The notes under the pieces: generated by a model
The model's database searches: none
What the model was told of the DNA's origin: nothing
Seen by the model: the letters and a program-made list of their open reading frames with translations, nothing else
Source of the DNA: Bdellovibrionales bacterium GWA2_49_15
Lineage (GTDB): Bacteria; Bdellovibrionota; Bacteriovoracia; Bacteriovoracales; Bacteriovoracaceae
Length of the DNA: 64,000 nucleotides
Assembly (NCBI GenBank): GCA_001769855.1
Contig: MEPP01000021.1
Location: 124,001-188,000, forward strand
Direction: 5' to 3'
Shown: one piece after another, positions 7,950 to 15,711 of the stretch
How the letters are laid out: the number at the start of each line of letters is the position of its first letter
How positions within the stretch are numbered: position 1 is the stretch's first letter
Translations under genes and position numbers: made by a program

Positions 7950-8927
7950 ATGTTAATGACCTATAATTCATTTGTTTTTCGGGATAGGGCCTTTGCATTG
8001 GCCTGTGCGATCGAAAAGCTGGAAACTGAAATTCCCCTAAATGATTTTTTAAAGAAAAACACCGCCTCGGTGGAAGACTTTCAGCAGAGCTTTGATTTTT
8101 TTCAAAGCTTCGGGATTGAAGTTAAAACCGACTGGATCGAAGAGGAGCTGATTTTGTATCCCCTTCGTCAAGGAAACCCCACCAAGCTTTCGCTGAGCTT
8201 ATGTGAGTGGGCGGCGGTTTCGGCCCATTTTCCACTAATGCTAAAATTCAGAGGAAAATATTTTAATACCTTGGCCGAGGAGGCGTTGGGAAGGGTGGAG
8301 CAGGCAAGTTCCATTGATTGTTTTGGGCAAAATCATCTGGCGCAGAACAAGTCGAAATTCGTGGCCAGCGCGGCCACGGCATTTCGTGAGAAGGTATTTC
8401 AACTTGAGGAACATATTTTCAATAAAACCGCTCTAAATTTGGAATTGCAAACAGAAAATATTAAGAGTTTTCCATTTAGAGTCATCTTTTTGGAAGGACG
8501 TTTGGTTTTGGTTCAGGAAGATCTGGAACTTAAAAGCCTCAACACTTTAGATGTGGAAAAAATTAAAAGCGTGAGTGAGCTTAGTGGTAAAACGGCTTCA
8601 CCGAAACATTCACTTCTTGATGCCAATGATTTTATTTCAAAAATGCGCGCCATTGGTGAAAAAGAGGAGAGGCTTGTACTGAAAATCTTATCCCAGGCCC
8701 ATGTGGATTTATCCCCAAATTATTACTTTCTGGGGAATCCGTTTTTAACCACGAATTATAAAGGTGAGCTGATCTGGGCGGCAACGGTGGAGGATTCGCA
8801 AGAGCTCTTCGAATGGCTTTATTCGATGAAGTCCTATATTGAAATACTTGACCCTACGAACCTGATTAAAAAGTACCAGGAGTTTGAAAAAAATCACAAA
8901 ACGCTTGCCTTGAAGAAAACTGGCTGA
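7950..8927 (+). CDS. WYL/WCX-domain-like protein
   Basis: About 325 residues from the ATG at 7950; ATG 7956 and TTG 7920 are alternatives, none with a clear ribosome site. The C-terminal ~80 residues (ERLVLKILSQ ... WAATVEDSQELFEWL ... IEILDPTNLIKKYQEF) resemble the WCX extension that closes WYL transcription factors, which end in a similar position-and-location motif. The middle would then be the WYL domain (FPFRVIFLEGRLVLVQED) and the N-terminus a very divergent winged helix. WYL proteins often sense nucleic acid or nucleotide ligands. The assignment is by pattern only. A YciB-like gene starts 14 bases after it. Confidence 0.5.
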   Translation: MLMTYNSFVFRDRAFALACAIEKLETEIPLNDFLKKNTASVEDFQQSFDFFQSFGIEVKTDWIEEELILYPLRQGNPTKLSLSLCEWAAVSAHFPLMLKFRGKYFNTLAEEALGRVEQASSIDCFGQNHLAQNKSKFVASAATAFREKVFQLEEHIFNKTALNLELQTENIKSFPFRVIFLEGRLVLVQEDLELKSLNTLDVEKIKSVSELSGKTASPKHSLLDANDFISKMRAIGEKEERLVLKILSQAHVDLSPNYYFLGNPFLTTNYKGELIWAATVEDSQELFEWLYSMKSYIEILDPTNLIKKYQEFEKNHKTLALKKTG

Positions 8928-8941
8928 CAAAGTACCAGCTT

Positions 8942-9556
8942 ATGTCACAGGCAAAATTAGGCCGTAGTTTTTTCCTGATATCGTTTCTTCCTGCCATTCT
9001 CTATTGGTATCTAGAGGCGCATTATCCGGTGCGCACGGCACTCATCGGCGGTGTGACCTTATCCCTTATCGAGTTAACTTTTGAATATTTTTGGACCAAA
9101 GAAGTTCATGCGCTTTCAAAATTCAACTTTCTTTTAATTATAGTTCTCGGTGGCCTTTCCCTTGCGGCAAATGAGGGGCTTTGGTTTAAGCTACAACCTT
9201 TCTTCACCGGAATTTTTATGAGCGCCTTTATGTTGTATCAGCTGAAGAAAGGTGACGGCCTGTTCCTGCCCCTGTTGGAGCAGATGGGAAGGCCACTCCC
9301 GCCTAAGTTTTTGCTCCGATCGATGGAGTTGCACGTGGCCATCTTTCTGGTGGCCTATGGCATTTTTATGGGGATCTTGGCCTTGAGTGCCTCCACTTCC
9401 GTATGGTTATTTTTTAAGACTGCGGGATTTTATCTGGCCTTTATTATTTTTGGCGTGGTTGAGTTTATATATTTAAAGCAGCGAGTGAAAAAATTGCACT
9501 ATCAGAAACAGGTGATGCAGGCGACGTGGGCATCACGATCCTTACCGAAAAGTTAG
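8942..9556 (+). CDS. YciB/septation protein A-like membrane protein
   Basis: 204 residues with about five to six membrane helices. Features shared with the YciB (IspZ) family are the N-terminal SFLPAILYWYLEA segment, a short-helix hairpin (GGVTLSLIELTFEYFW), the FTGIFMSAFMLYQ helix and a C-terminal helix ending in a basic KQRVKKLHYQKQ tail. YciB proteins act in envelope integrity and cell-division-linked processes in enterobacteria. It lies 14 bases after the WYL-like gene, so the two are probably cotranscribed. It ends 2 bases before the convergent pheA. Confidence 0.65.
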   Translation: MSQAKLGRSFFLISFLPAILYWYLEAHYPVRTALIGGVTLSLIELTFEYFWTKEVHALSKFNFLLIIVLGGLSLAANEGLWFKLQPFFTGIFMSAFMLYQLKKGDGLFLPLLEQMGRPLPPKFLLRSMELHVAIFLVAYGIFMGILALSASTSVWLFFKTAGFYLAFIIFGVVEFIYLKQRVKKLHYQKQVMQATWASRSLPKS

Positions 9557-9558
9557 CC

Positions 9559-10422
9559 TTATTTGCGGCCGGCGGGATAACTTCCCAAAATTTTTATTGT
9601 TTGCGCTTCTAAGCTTAAGTCTTGAAGACATCCCTGCATTTCCTCTGAATGCAAAGAGGATTCTAAATCGACAAAGAAGGTATACATAAAGGGATTGTCG
9701 GGGATGGGGCGGGATTCCAGCTTCGTGAGGTTCAGTCCGTATTGGGCAAATTTTTCCAGACAGCGCAGCAGAGATCCTGCGCCATCGCCGATAGTGAAGG
9801 CGAGGGAGGTCTTATCATCTTGGTAATCATGCAGTTGGGCCGGCTTGTTCTTGGCCGGGCAGAAAAGAAAAAAGCGGGTGAAATTATTGCGAACCTTTTG
9901 AATGTTGGTATCAACGATTTGCAAACTGTAGAGTTCAGCCGTGCGCCGGGAGGCAATGACTGCTTCGCCTGGCTGGATTGTTTTTGCCGCCCCCGCGGTA
10001 TCAAAGGATGGGAATGCTTTAAAGTTGGATTTTAAAAGATAATCACGGCATTGCTCCAGGGCGGCGGGGTGGGAGAAGACGGTGCGAATCTCCTCTGGAC
10101 GAGTCGAAGGCAAGGTCAGGAGACAGTGCTCAATTTTAAGATAATGCTCGCCTAAGACATAAAAAGGATACTGATTGAGCAGGTCCATATTGACGTCTAT
10201 ATTTCCGATGATGCTGTTTTCCACCGGGAAAAAAGCGAAATCGATCTGACCGCTTGCAAGCGCCTCACACACCTGCTCAGAGTGATCAAAGTTTATAACG
10301 GAAGGTATGATCTTCATGCTCAGACCATGCTCGGTGGCGAAATATTCAAAAACCCCCATCTCACTATAGGAACCATTGGAACCTTGAATACCCACAGTCA
10401 TGGATTTGCCCATTGGTTGCAT
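9559..10422 (-). CDS. pheA: Prephenate dehydratase with ACT domain
   Basis: Converts prephenate to phenylpyruvate for phenylalanine synthesis. The catalytic domain (~8-185) opens with GIQGSNGSYSEMGVFEYFA, and TRFFLF marks its end. The C-terminal ACT domain (~200-285) contains the ESRPIPDNPFMYTFFVDLE region typical of phenylalanine-sensing prephenate dehydratases, so feedback by Phe is expected. No chorismate mutase domain is attached; that activity is provided by the fused enzyme upstream. AGGA lies 6 bases before the ATG. Last gene of the aromatic operon, 8 bases after tyrA. Confidence 0.93.
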   Translation of the reverse strand: MQPMGKSMTVGIQGSNGSYSEMGVFEYFATEHGLSMKIIPSVINFDHSEQVCEALASGQIDFAFFPVENSIIGNIDVNMDLLNQYPFYVLGEHYLKIEHCLLTLPSTRPEEIRTVFSHPAALEQCRDYLLKSNFKAFPSFDTAGAAKTIQPGEAVIASRRTAELYSLQIVDTNIQKVRNNFTRFFLFCPAKNKPAQLHDYQDDKTSLAFTIGDGAGSLLRCLEKFAQYGLNLTKLESRPIPDNPFMYTFFVDLESSLHSEEMQGCLQDLSLEAQTIKILGSYPAGRK

Positions 10423-10430
10423 AACTATCC

Positions 10431-11162
10431 TCAGGGAGCTTGAACTTTTTGATCAATGTTGGTGAGGGCCGATAAAAAACGTGCGCGTGATTTTGCCGCA
10501 AAGCGATTGTAGCGATTCATGTCGACAAAGAGTTGCCAAGTATCATTCTCCACTGTGCTGAGAATGCGCATAAGCCGACGATAACCTTTGGTGTCGATGG
10601 TTAAGTCCTTGGCCCCATATTCAATCAGGCCGCGTCCAATGAAATGCGCGAGAAGAAGAGATTGTGAAATTTCCTCATCGTGATGGGCGGGAGTGGTTTC
10701 AATAACGGTAAGTCCTTGCTCTTGCAGATAGCGTTTTATGCTCTGGTAACGGGCCTCTTCCATGCGAATCGGGCACAGAACCAGCTTGCGAGCGAAAAAA
10801 GAGTCGCTGGCCGAATCCGGGCCGAACATGGGATGTGTGGCCAAGATCGAAGTGTGGGCGGGAAGATATTTTTGCATGATCTCGGCCGGGTGTTCCTTAA
10901 CAGAGCACACATCCGCGACAATTGAACCTGGTTTTAGGAGAGGCGACAATTGTCTGATCACGGATTCGAACTCAGAAATCGGTACGGCGGGAATGATGAG
11001 GTCTTGGGTCGCGATCGTCGCCATGTCTCCCCAGGTAGCTCCCATTTTCTCCATCTCATTTTTCAGAGGGAGCGTGTCGTACACGAAAACTTTGAAGTCG
11101 CGCACCATGGCCCGGGCCAAGAGCTTTCCAAGTCGGCCCATTCCGATAATTCCAACGTTCAT
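10431..11162 (-). CDS. tyrA: Prephenate dehydrogenase
   Basis: Oxidative decarboxylation of prephenate to 4-hydroxyphenylpyruvate with NAD(P). The N-terminus has the Rossmann motif GIIGMGRLGKLLARAM. ATHPMFGPDSA (~109) is the conserved TyrA active-site loop, and TPAHHDEEISQSLLLAHFIG matches the family's HD-containing helix. At 243 residues it is shorter than many TyrA proteins (~280-370) and lacks an ACT or chorismate mutase domain. Its ATG overlaps the aminotransferase stop (ATGA at 11159-11162). Arogenate dehydrogenase activity is possible and cannot be decided from the sequence. Confidence 0.9.
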   Translation of the reverse strand: MNVGIIGMGRLGKLLARAMVRDFKVFVYDTLPLKNEMEKMGATWGDMATIATQDLIIPAVPISEFESVIRQLSPLLKPGSIVADVCSVKEHPAEIMQKYLPAHTSILATHPMFGPDSASDSFFARKLVLCPIRMEEARYQSIKRYLQEQGLTVIETTPAHHDEEISQSLLLAHFIGRGLIEYGAKDLTIDTKGYRRLMRILSTVENDTWQLFVDMNRYNRFAAKSRARFLSALTNIDQKVQAP

Positions 11163-12343
11163 CGCCGTTCTCCTAATGCTTTTTGGATGCGATGAAAGCC
11201 CTCTTCAATTTCTTTCTCGCTCGTGGCAAAGGAAATCCGGAGATAATGTTCGGCCCCGAAAGCACTTCCGGGAAGGACCGCGACCTGCGCTTTCTCGAGA
11301 ATAAAGTTGGCCAAATCATCCGAAGTTTTTATGGTCTCCGTATAATATTGATCACAACGGGGAAAGAGGTAAAAGGCGCCTTGGGCGGGAGTCAGGTCAA
11401 AGATTTTCGAGAAGAGTCGATGGGCCAGGTTACGGCGTTTCTCAAAAGTTTTTTTCATCTGAAGAAAATAATCCTGAGGCATGGTCAGTGCCAGTATGGC
11501 GGAAGCTTGGGCGGGTGTGCAGACGTTGCCGCAGACATGGCCCTGAAATTTGTCCATATTTTTGACCAGCTCGGCAGACGCGACCAAAAAGCCAACTCGA
11601 TAGCCTGTCATGGCGTAGGATTTGCTGAAAGTTTGTACCGTCAGGACGCGATTTAGCAGGTCTTCTGTGTCGTGATGTTTTAATAAGGTCAGAGGGGAGG
11701 TGAAGGTTTTCTGATCATAAGTTAAGAAGGCGTAGGCCTCATCGGAAATGACGGCAAAATTGAACTGCTCGGCCCATTGTAAAATTTGAAAAATATCATC
11801 GGTATTGTAGATCGCACCGGTTGGATTATTGGGAGAGTTAAGAATAATGGCACGAGTGGACGGCCCAATAGCACGGCGAATGGCGCTCAAATCCAGCTGG
11901 TGCGTGGTGAGGCACGGAACGAAAACCGGCTTTCCCCCGGCCAGCTTGATCGATTCCGGAAAGGTCACCCAGTAGGGAGAAGGAACGATCACCTCATCGC
12001 CGGAGTTAATAATTGTTTGAAAGATATTATAAATAATCTGCTTGGAGCCATTACTGATAAAAATATTTTCCGCTCGAATCGGGCGTTTGACGGCCTTGCC
12101 AATTTGTTCCGCCAGCTTTTCGCGTAAGGCGGGATGACCTGAAACCGGACCGTATCCGCAGTTTATTCTTTTCTGGGCCAGATACATTTCCTCCATGACC
12201 TCTTCAGGCGGAGGCATATCCGGCTCCCCGACACACAGGGAAATAATGGGGATGCCTTTTTTTTGCAGCTCTCCCACCCGCGCCACCATGGAAACACTTT
12301 TACTGGCCATGATGGCCTCAACTCGATTGGATATTTTTATCAT
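11159..12343 (-). CDS. Class I PLP-dependent aminotransferase (aspartate/aromatic type)
   Basis: Transfers amino groups between amino acids and 2-oxo acids. In this operon the likely products are phenylalanine and tyrosine from phenylpyruvate and hydroxyphenylpyruvate. It has the NSPNNPTGAIY motif, the DEAYAFLTYD PLP-binding Asp region, the lysine motif TFSKSYAMTGYRVGFLV (Schiff-base Lys ~243) and the C-terminal YLRISFATSEKEIEEG arginine motif. At 394 residues it is normal for the I-gamma AspC group. Start and stop both overlap neighbours by ATGA. Confidence 0.9.
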   Translation of the reverse strand: MIKISNRVEAIMASKSVSMVARVGELQKKGIPIISLCVGEPDMPPPEEVMEEMYLAQKRINCGYGPVSGHPALREKLAEQIGKAVKRPIRAENIFISNGSKQIIYNIFQTIINSGDEVIVPSPYWVTFPESIKLAGGKPVFVPCLTTHQLDLSAIRRAIGPSTRAIILNSPNNPTGAIYNTDDIFQILQWAEQFNFAVISDEAYAFLTYDQKTFTSPLTLLKHHDTEDLLNRVLTVQTFSKSYAMTGYRVGFLVASAELVKNMDKFQGHVCGNVCTPAQASAILALTMPQDYFLQMKKTFEKRRNLAHRLFSKIFDLTPAQGAFYLFPRCDQYYTETIKTSDDLANFILEKAQVAVLPGSAFGAEHYLRISFATSEKEIEEGFHRIQKALGERR

Positions 12344-13479
12344 GGCTTCAAAACCTCGTTTTTAACCTTGGCCATCCACTCGCTCTGGACGCGGACGGAT
12401 TCGGCATGCACGATTTGGAAAATGCGTTCAATATAAGTTGGGTCCAGGCCAATCTTCTGCGCATACTCAGTCCGATTTTTCATCAGTCGGTCCATTCGAT
12501 TTATCTGTAGGGCCGTCACATTGTGCTTGGCCTTAATGTCGGCAATGTGATGAACCACCTTCATTCTCGCCAGGAGAATTTCGATTAACTCTGAATCCAG
12601 CCGATCAATGCGGGCCCGTTCCTTTTCCAATGACTCTTCGTAAGAGTGATCATGGCAGGATGGCAGGCGGGCTTCAAGGCGCGTCAGCATCTCTTCTAAG
12701 GTCGAAGGAGTAATCTGCTGAGCGGCATCGCTGAGGGCCAGATCAGGGGTGATGTGGGTCTCGACAATCAGGCCGTCAAAATCCATATCCAGGGCCATCT
12801 GACTCACGCGTTCAATTAAATCTCGTCTGCCGGCGATGTGGCTGGGGTCGCAGATGATCGGCAGATCGGGGAAATGGCGTTTTAATTCGAGGGGGACTTC
12901 CCACACCGGCAGATTTCTGAAGATGTTATTTTCGGCACCTGCGAAGCCACGATGGATGGCCACTAATTTTGTTAAACCACTGGCCGTTAATCTTTCCAGC
13001 GCGCCAATCCACAACGATAGTTCAGCATTGATTGGATTTTTAACCATGACAACCACGTCTGTACCCTTGAGGGCCTCAGCAATTTCTTGAACGGCAAAAG
13101 GGCCGGCGGTTGTTCTTGCACCGATCCACAGGCAGTCGATGCCGTGCTTGAGGCACAGCTCGACATGGCGAGGATTGGCGACTTCCACGGCGGTAAAAAG
13201 GCCTGTTTCTTTTTTTACACAGGCGAGCCAGGGCAGGGCCTCCTCACCCATTCCTTCGAAAGAATTGGGTCGGGTTCGCGGTTTCCAAACGCCTGCGCGA
13301 AATCCTTTGATCTGGGGAATTTTTTTCAGAGCATGGGCCGTGGCGAGAACCTGCTCTTTCGATTCAGCACTACACGGACCGGCGATGATAAAAGGGTAGG
13401 AGTTATTTGCCTTCGGCCAGTTTGCCAAGAAGGTGGAATGAAAATGGTTGGTCGTCGTATGATTCATTTGGCAATTCAT
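12340..13479 (-). CDS. Fused DAHP synthase (type I-beta) / chorismate mutase (AroQ)
   Basis: N-terminal ~260 residues are a KdsA-like I-beta DAHP synthase: AGPCSAESKEQV, FRAGVWKPRTRPNSFEG, LWIGARTTAGPFAVQEIA, VMVKNPIN and PIICDPSHIAGRRDLI carry the PEP and metal ligands (Cys, His, Glu, Asp). The C-terminal ~90 residues (ARIDRLDSELIEILLARMKVV ... KAKHNV ... ERIFQIVHAESVRVQ) are an all-helical AroQ chorismate mutase, as in the C-terminal fusions known from Bacteroidetes. It therefore supplies both pathway entry and the prephenate step. The ATG at 13479 overlaps the upstream stop (ATGA); a longer in-frame start at 13527 would overlap aroG by 52 bases and has no ribosome site. Confidence 0.9.
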   Translation of the reverse strand: MNCQMNHTTTNHFHSTFLANWPKANNSYPFIIAGPCSAESKEQVLATAHALKKIPQIKGFRAGVWKPRTRPNSFEGMGEEALPWLACVKKETGLFTAVEVANPRHVELCLKHGIDCLWIGARTTAGPFAVQEIAEALKGTDVVVMVKNPINAELSLWIGALERLTASGLTKLVAIHRGFAGAENNIFRNLPVWEVPLELKRHFPDLPIICDPSHIAGRRDLIERVSQMALDMDFDGLIVETHITPDLALSDAAQQITPSTLEEMLTRLEARLPSCHDHSYEESLEKERARIDRLDSELIEILLARMKVVHHIADIKAKHNVTALQINRMDRLMKNRTEYAQKIGLDPTYIERIFQIVHAESVRVQSEWMAKVKNEVLKP

Positions 13480-14543
13480 CTGGAAGGTAAAATGCTTTTT
13501 AACATTTCCCGCGCCTCCAGCACACATTCTTCAGTACTTTTCCAATTGATGCATGCATCTGTAACGCTTTGGCCATATTGGAGTTTGGCGTGGTCCAAGG
13601 GTATTTCTTGCTGCCCAGATTGTAAATTCGATTCCAACATAAATCCAATGATGGAACGATTTCCGTCGCGAATTTGGTTGTTGATATTTTTGAGTACCAA
13701 AGGCTGGAGTGCCGCATCCTTATTGGAATTGGCATGGCTACAATCCACCATGATGTTGACGGGAAGCTTGGCCTTTTTAAGTTCCTGCTCACACAGCGTG
13801 ATGCTGACAGAGTCGTAGTTCGGTCGTCCATTGCCGCCTCGAAGGACCAGATGACTGTAGGCATTTCCCTTGGTGTGAATGATGGCAACCTGGCCGTCTC
13901 CATTGATCCCCAAAAAACGATGGGCCCCTGCGGCGGATTTCAGGGCGTTGATGGCCACCTGCACGCCACCATCCGTGCCATTTTTAAAGCCCACGGGACC
14001 CGATAGACCTGATGCTAATTCACGATGGGTTTGTGATTCCGTGGTACGCGCACCGATGGCCGACCAGGAAATCAGGTCTTGCAGATATTGCGGTGTAATG
14101 GGATCAAGGGCCTCTGTACCGAGCGGCAGGCCCAAGGAGGATAGATCGAGAAGCACCTGGCGGGCCATTTCCAGGCCTTCGTTAATTTTAAAGGTGTCAT
14201 TGAGGTAGGGATCGTTGATGAGCCCTTTCCAGCCTGTCGTCGTTCTCGGTTTTTCAAAATAAGTGCGCATCACGATAAAGAGTGTATCTTCAACTTGGCG
14301 GGCCAACTCTGCCAGCTTTTGGCCGTATTCCTTGGCGGCCTTGACGTCATGAATGGAGCACGGGCCAATGACCGCAATCAGGCGATGATCTTTCCGGTCC
14401 ATGATATTTCTAATGGTCTCGCGTCCTCGTGCCACCACATCTCCGACTGAATCGGGGAGCGGCAGTTTATTTTTGAGTGCGCTGGGTGTGACCAGCAGTG
14501 AGGTGGAGACGACGTTTAAGTCGCTTAATTGGCGCTTTGACAT
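13476..14543 (-). CDS. aroG: DAHP synthase, type I-alpha (AroG/AroF/AroH family)
   Basis: Condenses phosphoenolpyruvate and erythrose-4-phosphate to DAHP, first step of the shikimate pathway. Family landmarks are IAVIGPCSIHD (~58), RTYFEKPRTTTGWKGLINDP (~92), SWSAIGARTTESQTHRELASG (~163), GFKNGTDGGVQVA and MVDCSHANSNKD (~265). At 355 residues it matches the E. coli enzymes, whose N-terminal extension binds the feedback amino acid; which amino acid cannot be told here. A DAHP synthase of a different subclass lies immediately downstream, with stop/start overlap. The start overlaps the pip stop (TAATG). Confidence 0.94.
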   Translation of the reverse strand: MSKRQLSDLNVVSTSLLVTPSALKNKLPLPDSVGDVVARGRETIRNIMDRKDHRLIAVIGPCSIHDVKAAKEYGQKLAELARQVEDTLFIVMRTYFEKPRTTTGWKGLINDPYLNDTFKINEGLEMARQVLLDLSSLGLPLGTEALDPITPQYLQDLISWSAIGARTTESQTHRELASGLSGPVGFKNGTDGGVQVAINALKSAAGAHRFLGINGDGQVAIIHTKGNAYSHLVLRGGNGRPNYDSVSITLCEQELKKAKLPVNIMVDCSHANSNKDAALQPLVLKNINNQIRDGNRSIIGFMLESNLQSGQQEIPLDHAKLQYGQSVTDACINWKSTEECVLEAREMLKSILPSR

Positions 14544-15502
14544 TATGACCTCGTGATATTTGCAAATTGATCAGTTGCCGTAATTAGTTGAGAACGAATT
14601 CCGCACTCCATGGCGGAGTGTCCTGCATCTTGAATGAGATGAAAATCTGCCTCGGGCCAGGCCCGGTGGAGCTCCCACGCACTTTCTGCCGGACACACGA
14701 CATCATATCTTCCTTGGATGATGACGCCGGGAATATGACGAATTTTTTCAACCTGCTCGAGCAAGTAATTATCGTTGGGAAAAAATCCCTTATTAATAAA
14801 ATAGTGGCACTCAATTCGAGCGAAGGCCTCGGCAAAGGTGGGCGTTTCAAATCGTTTCACCAAATCGTGATCGACCATTAATTTACTGGTGCTCCCTTCC
14901 CAGACAGACCAGGCCTTGGCGGCATTGTATCTCACCGCGCTGTCCGGTGAAGTTAAAAGTTTGTAGTAGGCCTCAATCATATGGCCGCGCTCTTCAGGAA
15001 TGATGGGCGCCACATATTGTTCCCAAAAATCCGGATAAATTCGGCCACAGCCCTCCTGATAAAACCAATCAATTTCCCGTTTGCGCAGGAGAAAAATTCC
15101 CCGCAGGATCAACCCTAGGACGGCCGACGGATGGGAGGTGGCATAGGCCAGTGCCAGAGTAGAGCCCCAGCTCCCGCCAAAGACGTGCCATCTTTCAATG
15201 CCCAAATGCTTTCTAATTTTTTCAATATCGGCCACCAGATCCCAGGTGGTATTTTCCTTTAGCTCGGCGAACGGGGTGCTTCGGCCGCATCCGCGCTGGT
15301 CGAAGAGAATGACTCGCCATCGTTTGGAATTAAAAAAGCGTCGATAGTCAGGCGAAATGCCGCCGCCAGGTCCGCCATGCAGGAAAACGACAGGGATCCC
15401 CTGGGGATTACCACATTCCTCGACGTGGAGAGTGTGTAACGGGGAAACAGGCAATTGAAACGTCTTATTGGCATCATAAGGCGGGTAGAGATCGTGCATC
15501 AT
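14543..15502 (-). CDS. pip: Proline iminopeptidase, alpha/beta-hydrolase fold
   Basis: Serine peptidase family S33; releases N-terminal proline from peptides in the cytoplasm. It has the oxyanion motif VVFLHGGPGGGISPDYRRFF, LFDQRGCGRSTP, the nucleophile elbow GGSWGSTLALAYA (Ser ~113), the acid in GRYDVVCP and the catalytic His in DAGHSAMECG. At 319 residues it is typical for Pip. It is the first gene of the aromatic operon; the tie to aromatic biosynthesis is positional only. Starts at 15502 or 15499 are both possible. Confidence 0.92.
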   Translation of the reverse strand: MMHDLYPPYDANKTFQLPVSPLHTLHVEECGNPQGIPVVFLHGGPGGGISPDYRRFFNSKRWRVILFDQRGCGRSTPFAELKENTTWDLVADIEKIRKHLGIERWHVFGGSWGSTLALAYATSHPSAVLGLILRGIFLLRKREIDWFYQEGCGRIYPDFWEQYVAPIIPEERGHMIEAYYKLLTSPDSAVRYNAAKAWSVWEGSTSKLMVDHDLVKRFETPTFAEAFARIECHYFINKGFFPNDNYLLEQVEKIRHIPGVIIQGRYDVVCPAESAWELHRAWPEADFHLIQDAGHSAMECGIRSQLITATDQFANITRS

Positions 15503-15711
15503 GTGTCCTTTGCGATATTGTATACGATGTCCAGGATGTACGGAATCAGAACTGCCTGTTTTCCAAGGCGTTCCTTCAGAATGTCCTTCTTCCGTGAGAA
15601 TGAGATTAAGTCCAACACATTGAAATTACTTATGTTTTCTGGATATTTCAACAGACTAAAAAGTTGACTAAAGCGCTGTGATAAAATGACGAAAAGGTAT
15701 TGGGGGAACGC

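Noticed and set aside
10762..11304. Long plus-strand frame antisense to tyrA and the aminotransferase
   Set aside because: Antisense shadow of two clearly conserved genes.
13087..13818. 243-codon plus-strand frame opposite the DAHP synthases
   Set aside because: Antisense to two enzymes with full motif sets; no domain seen.
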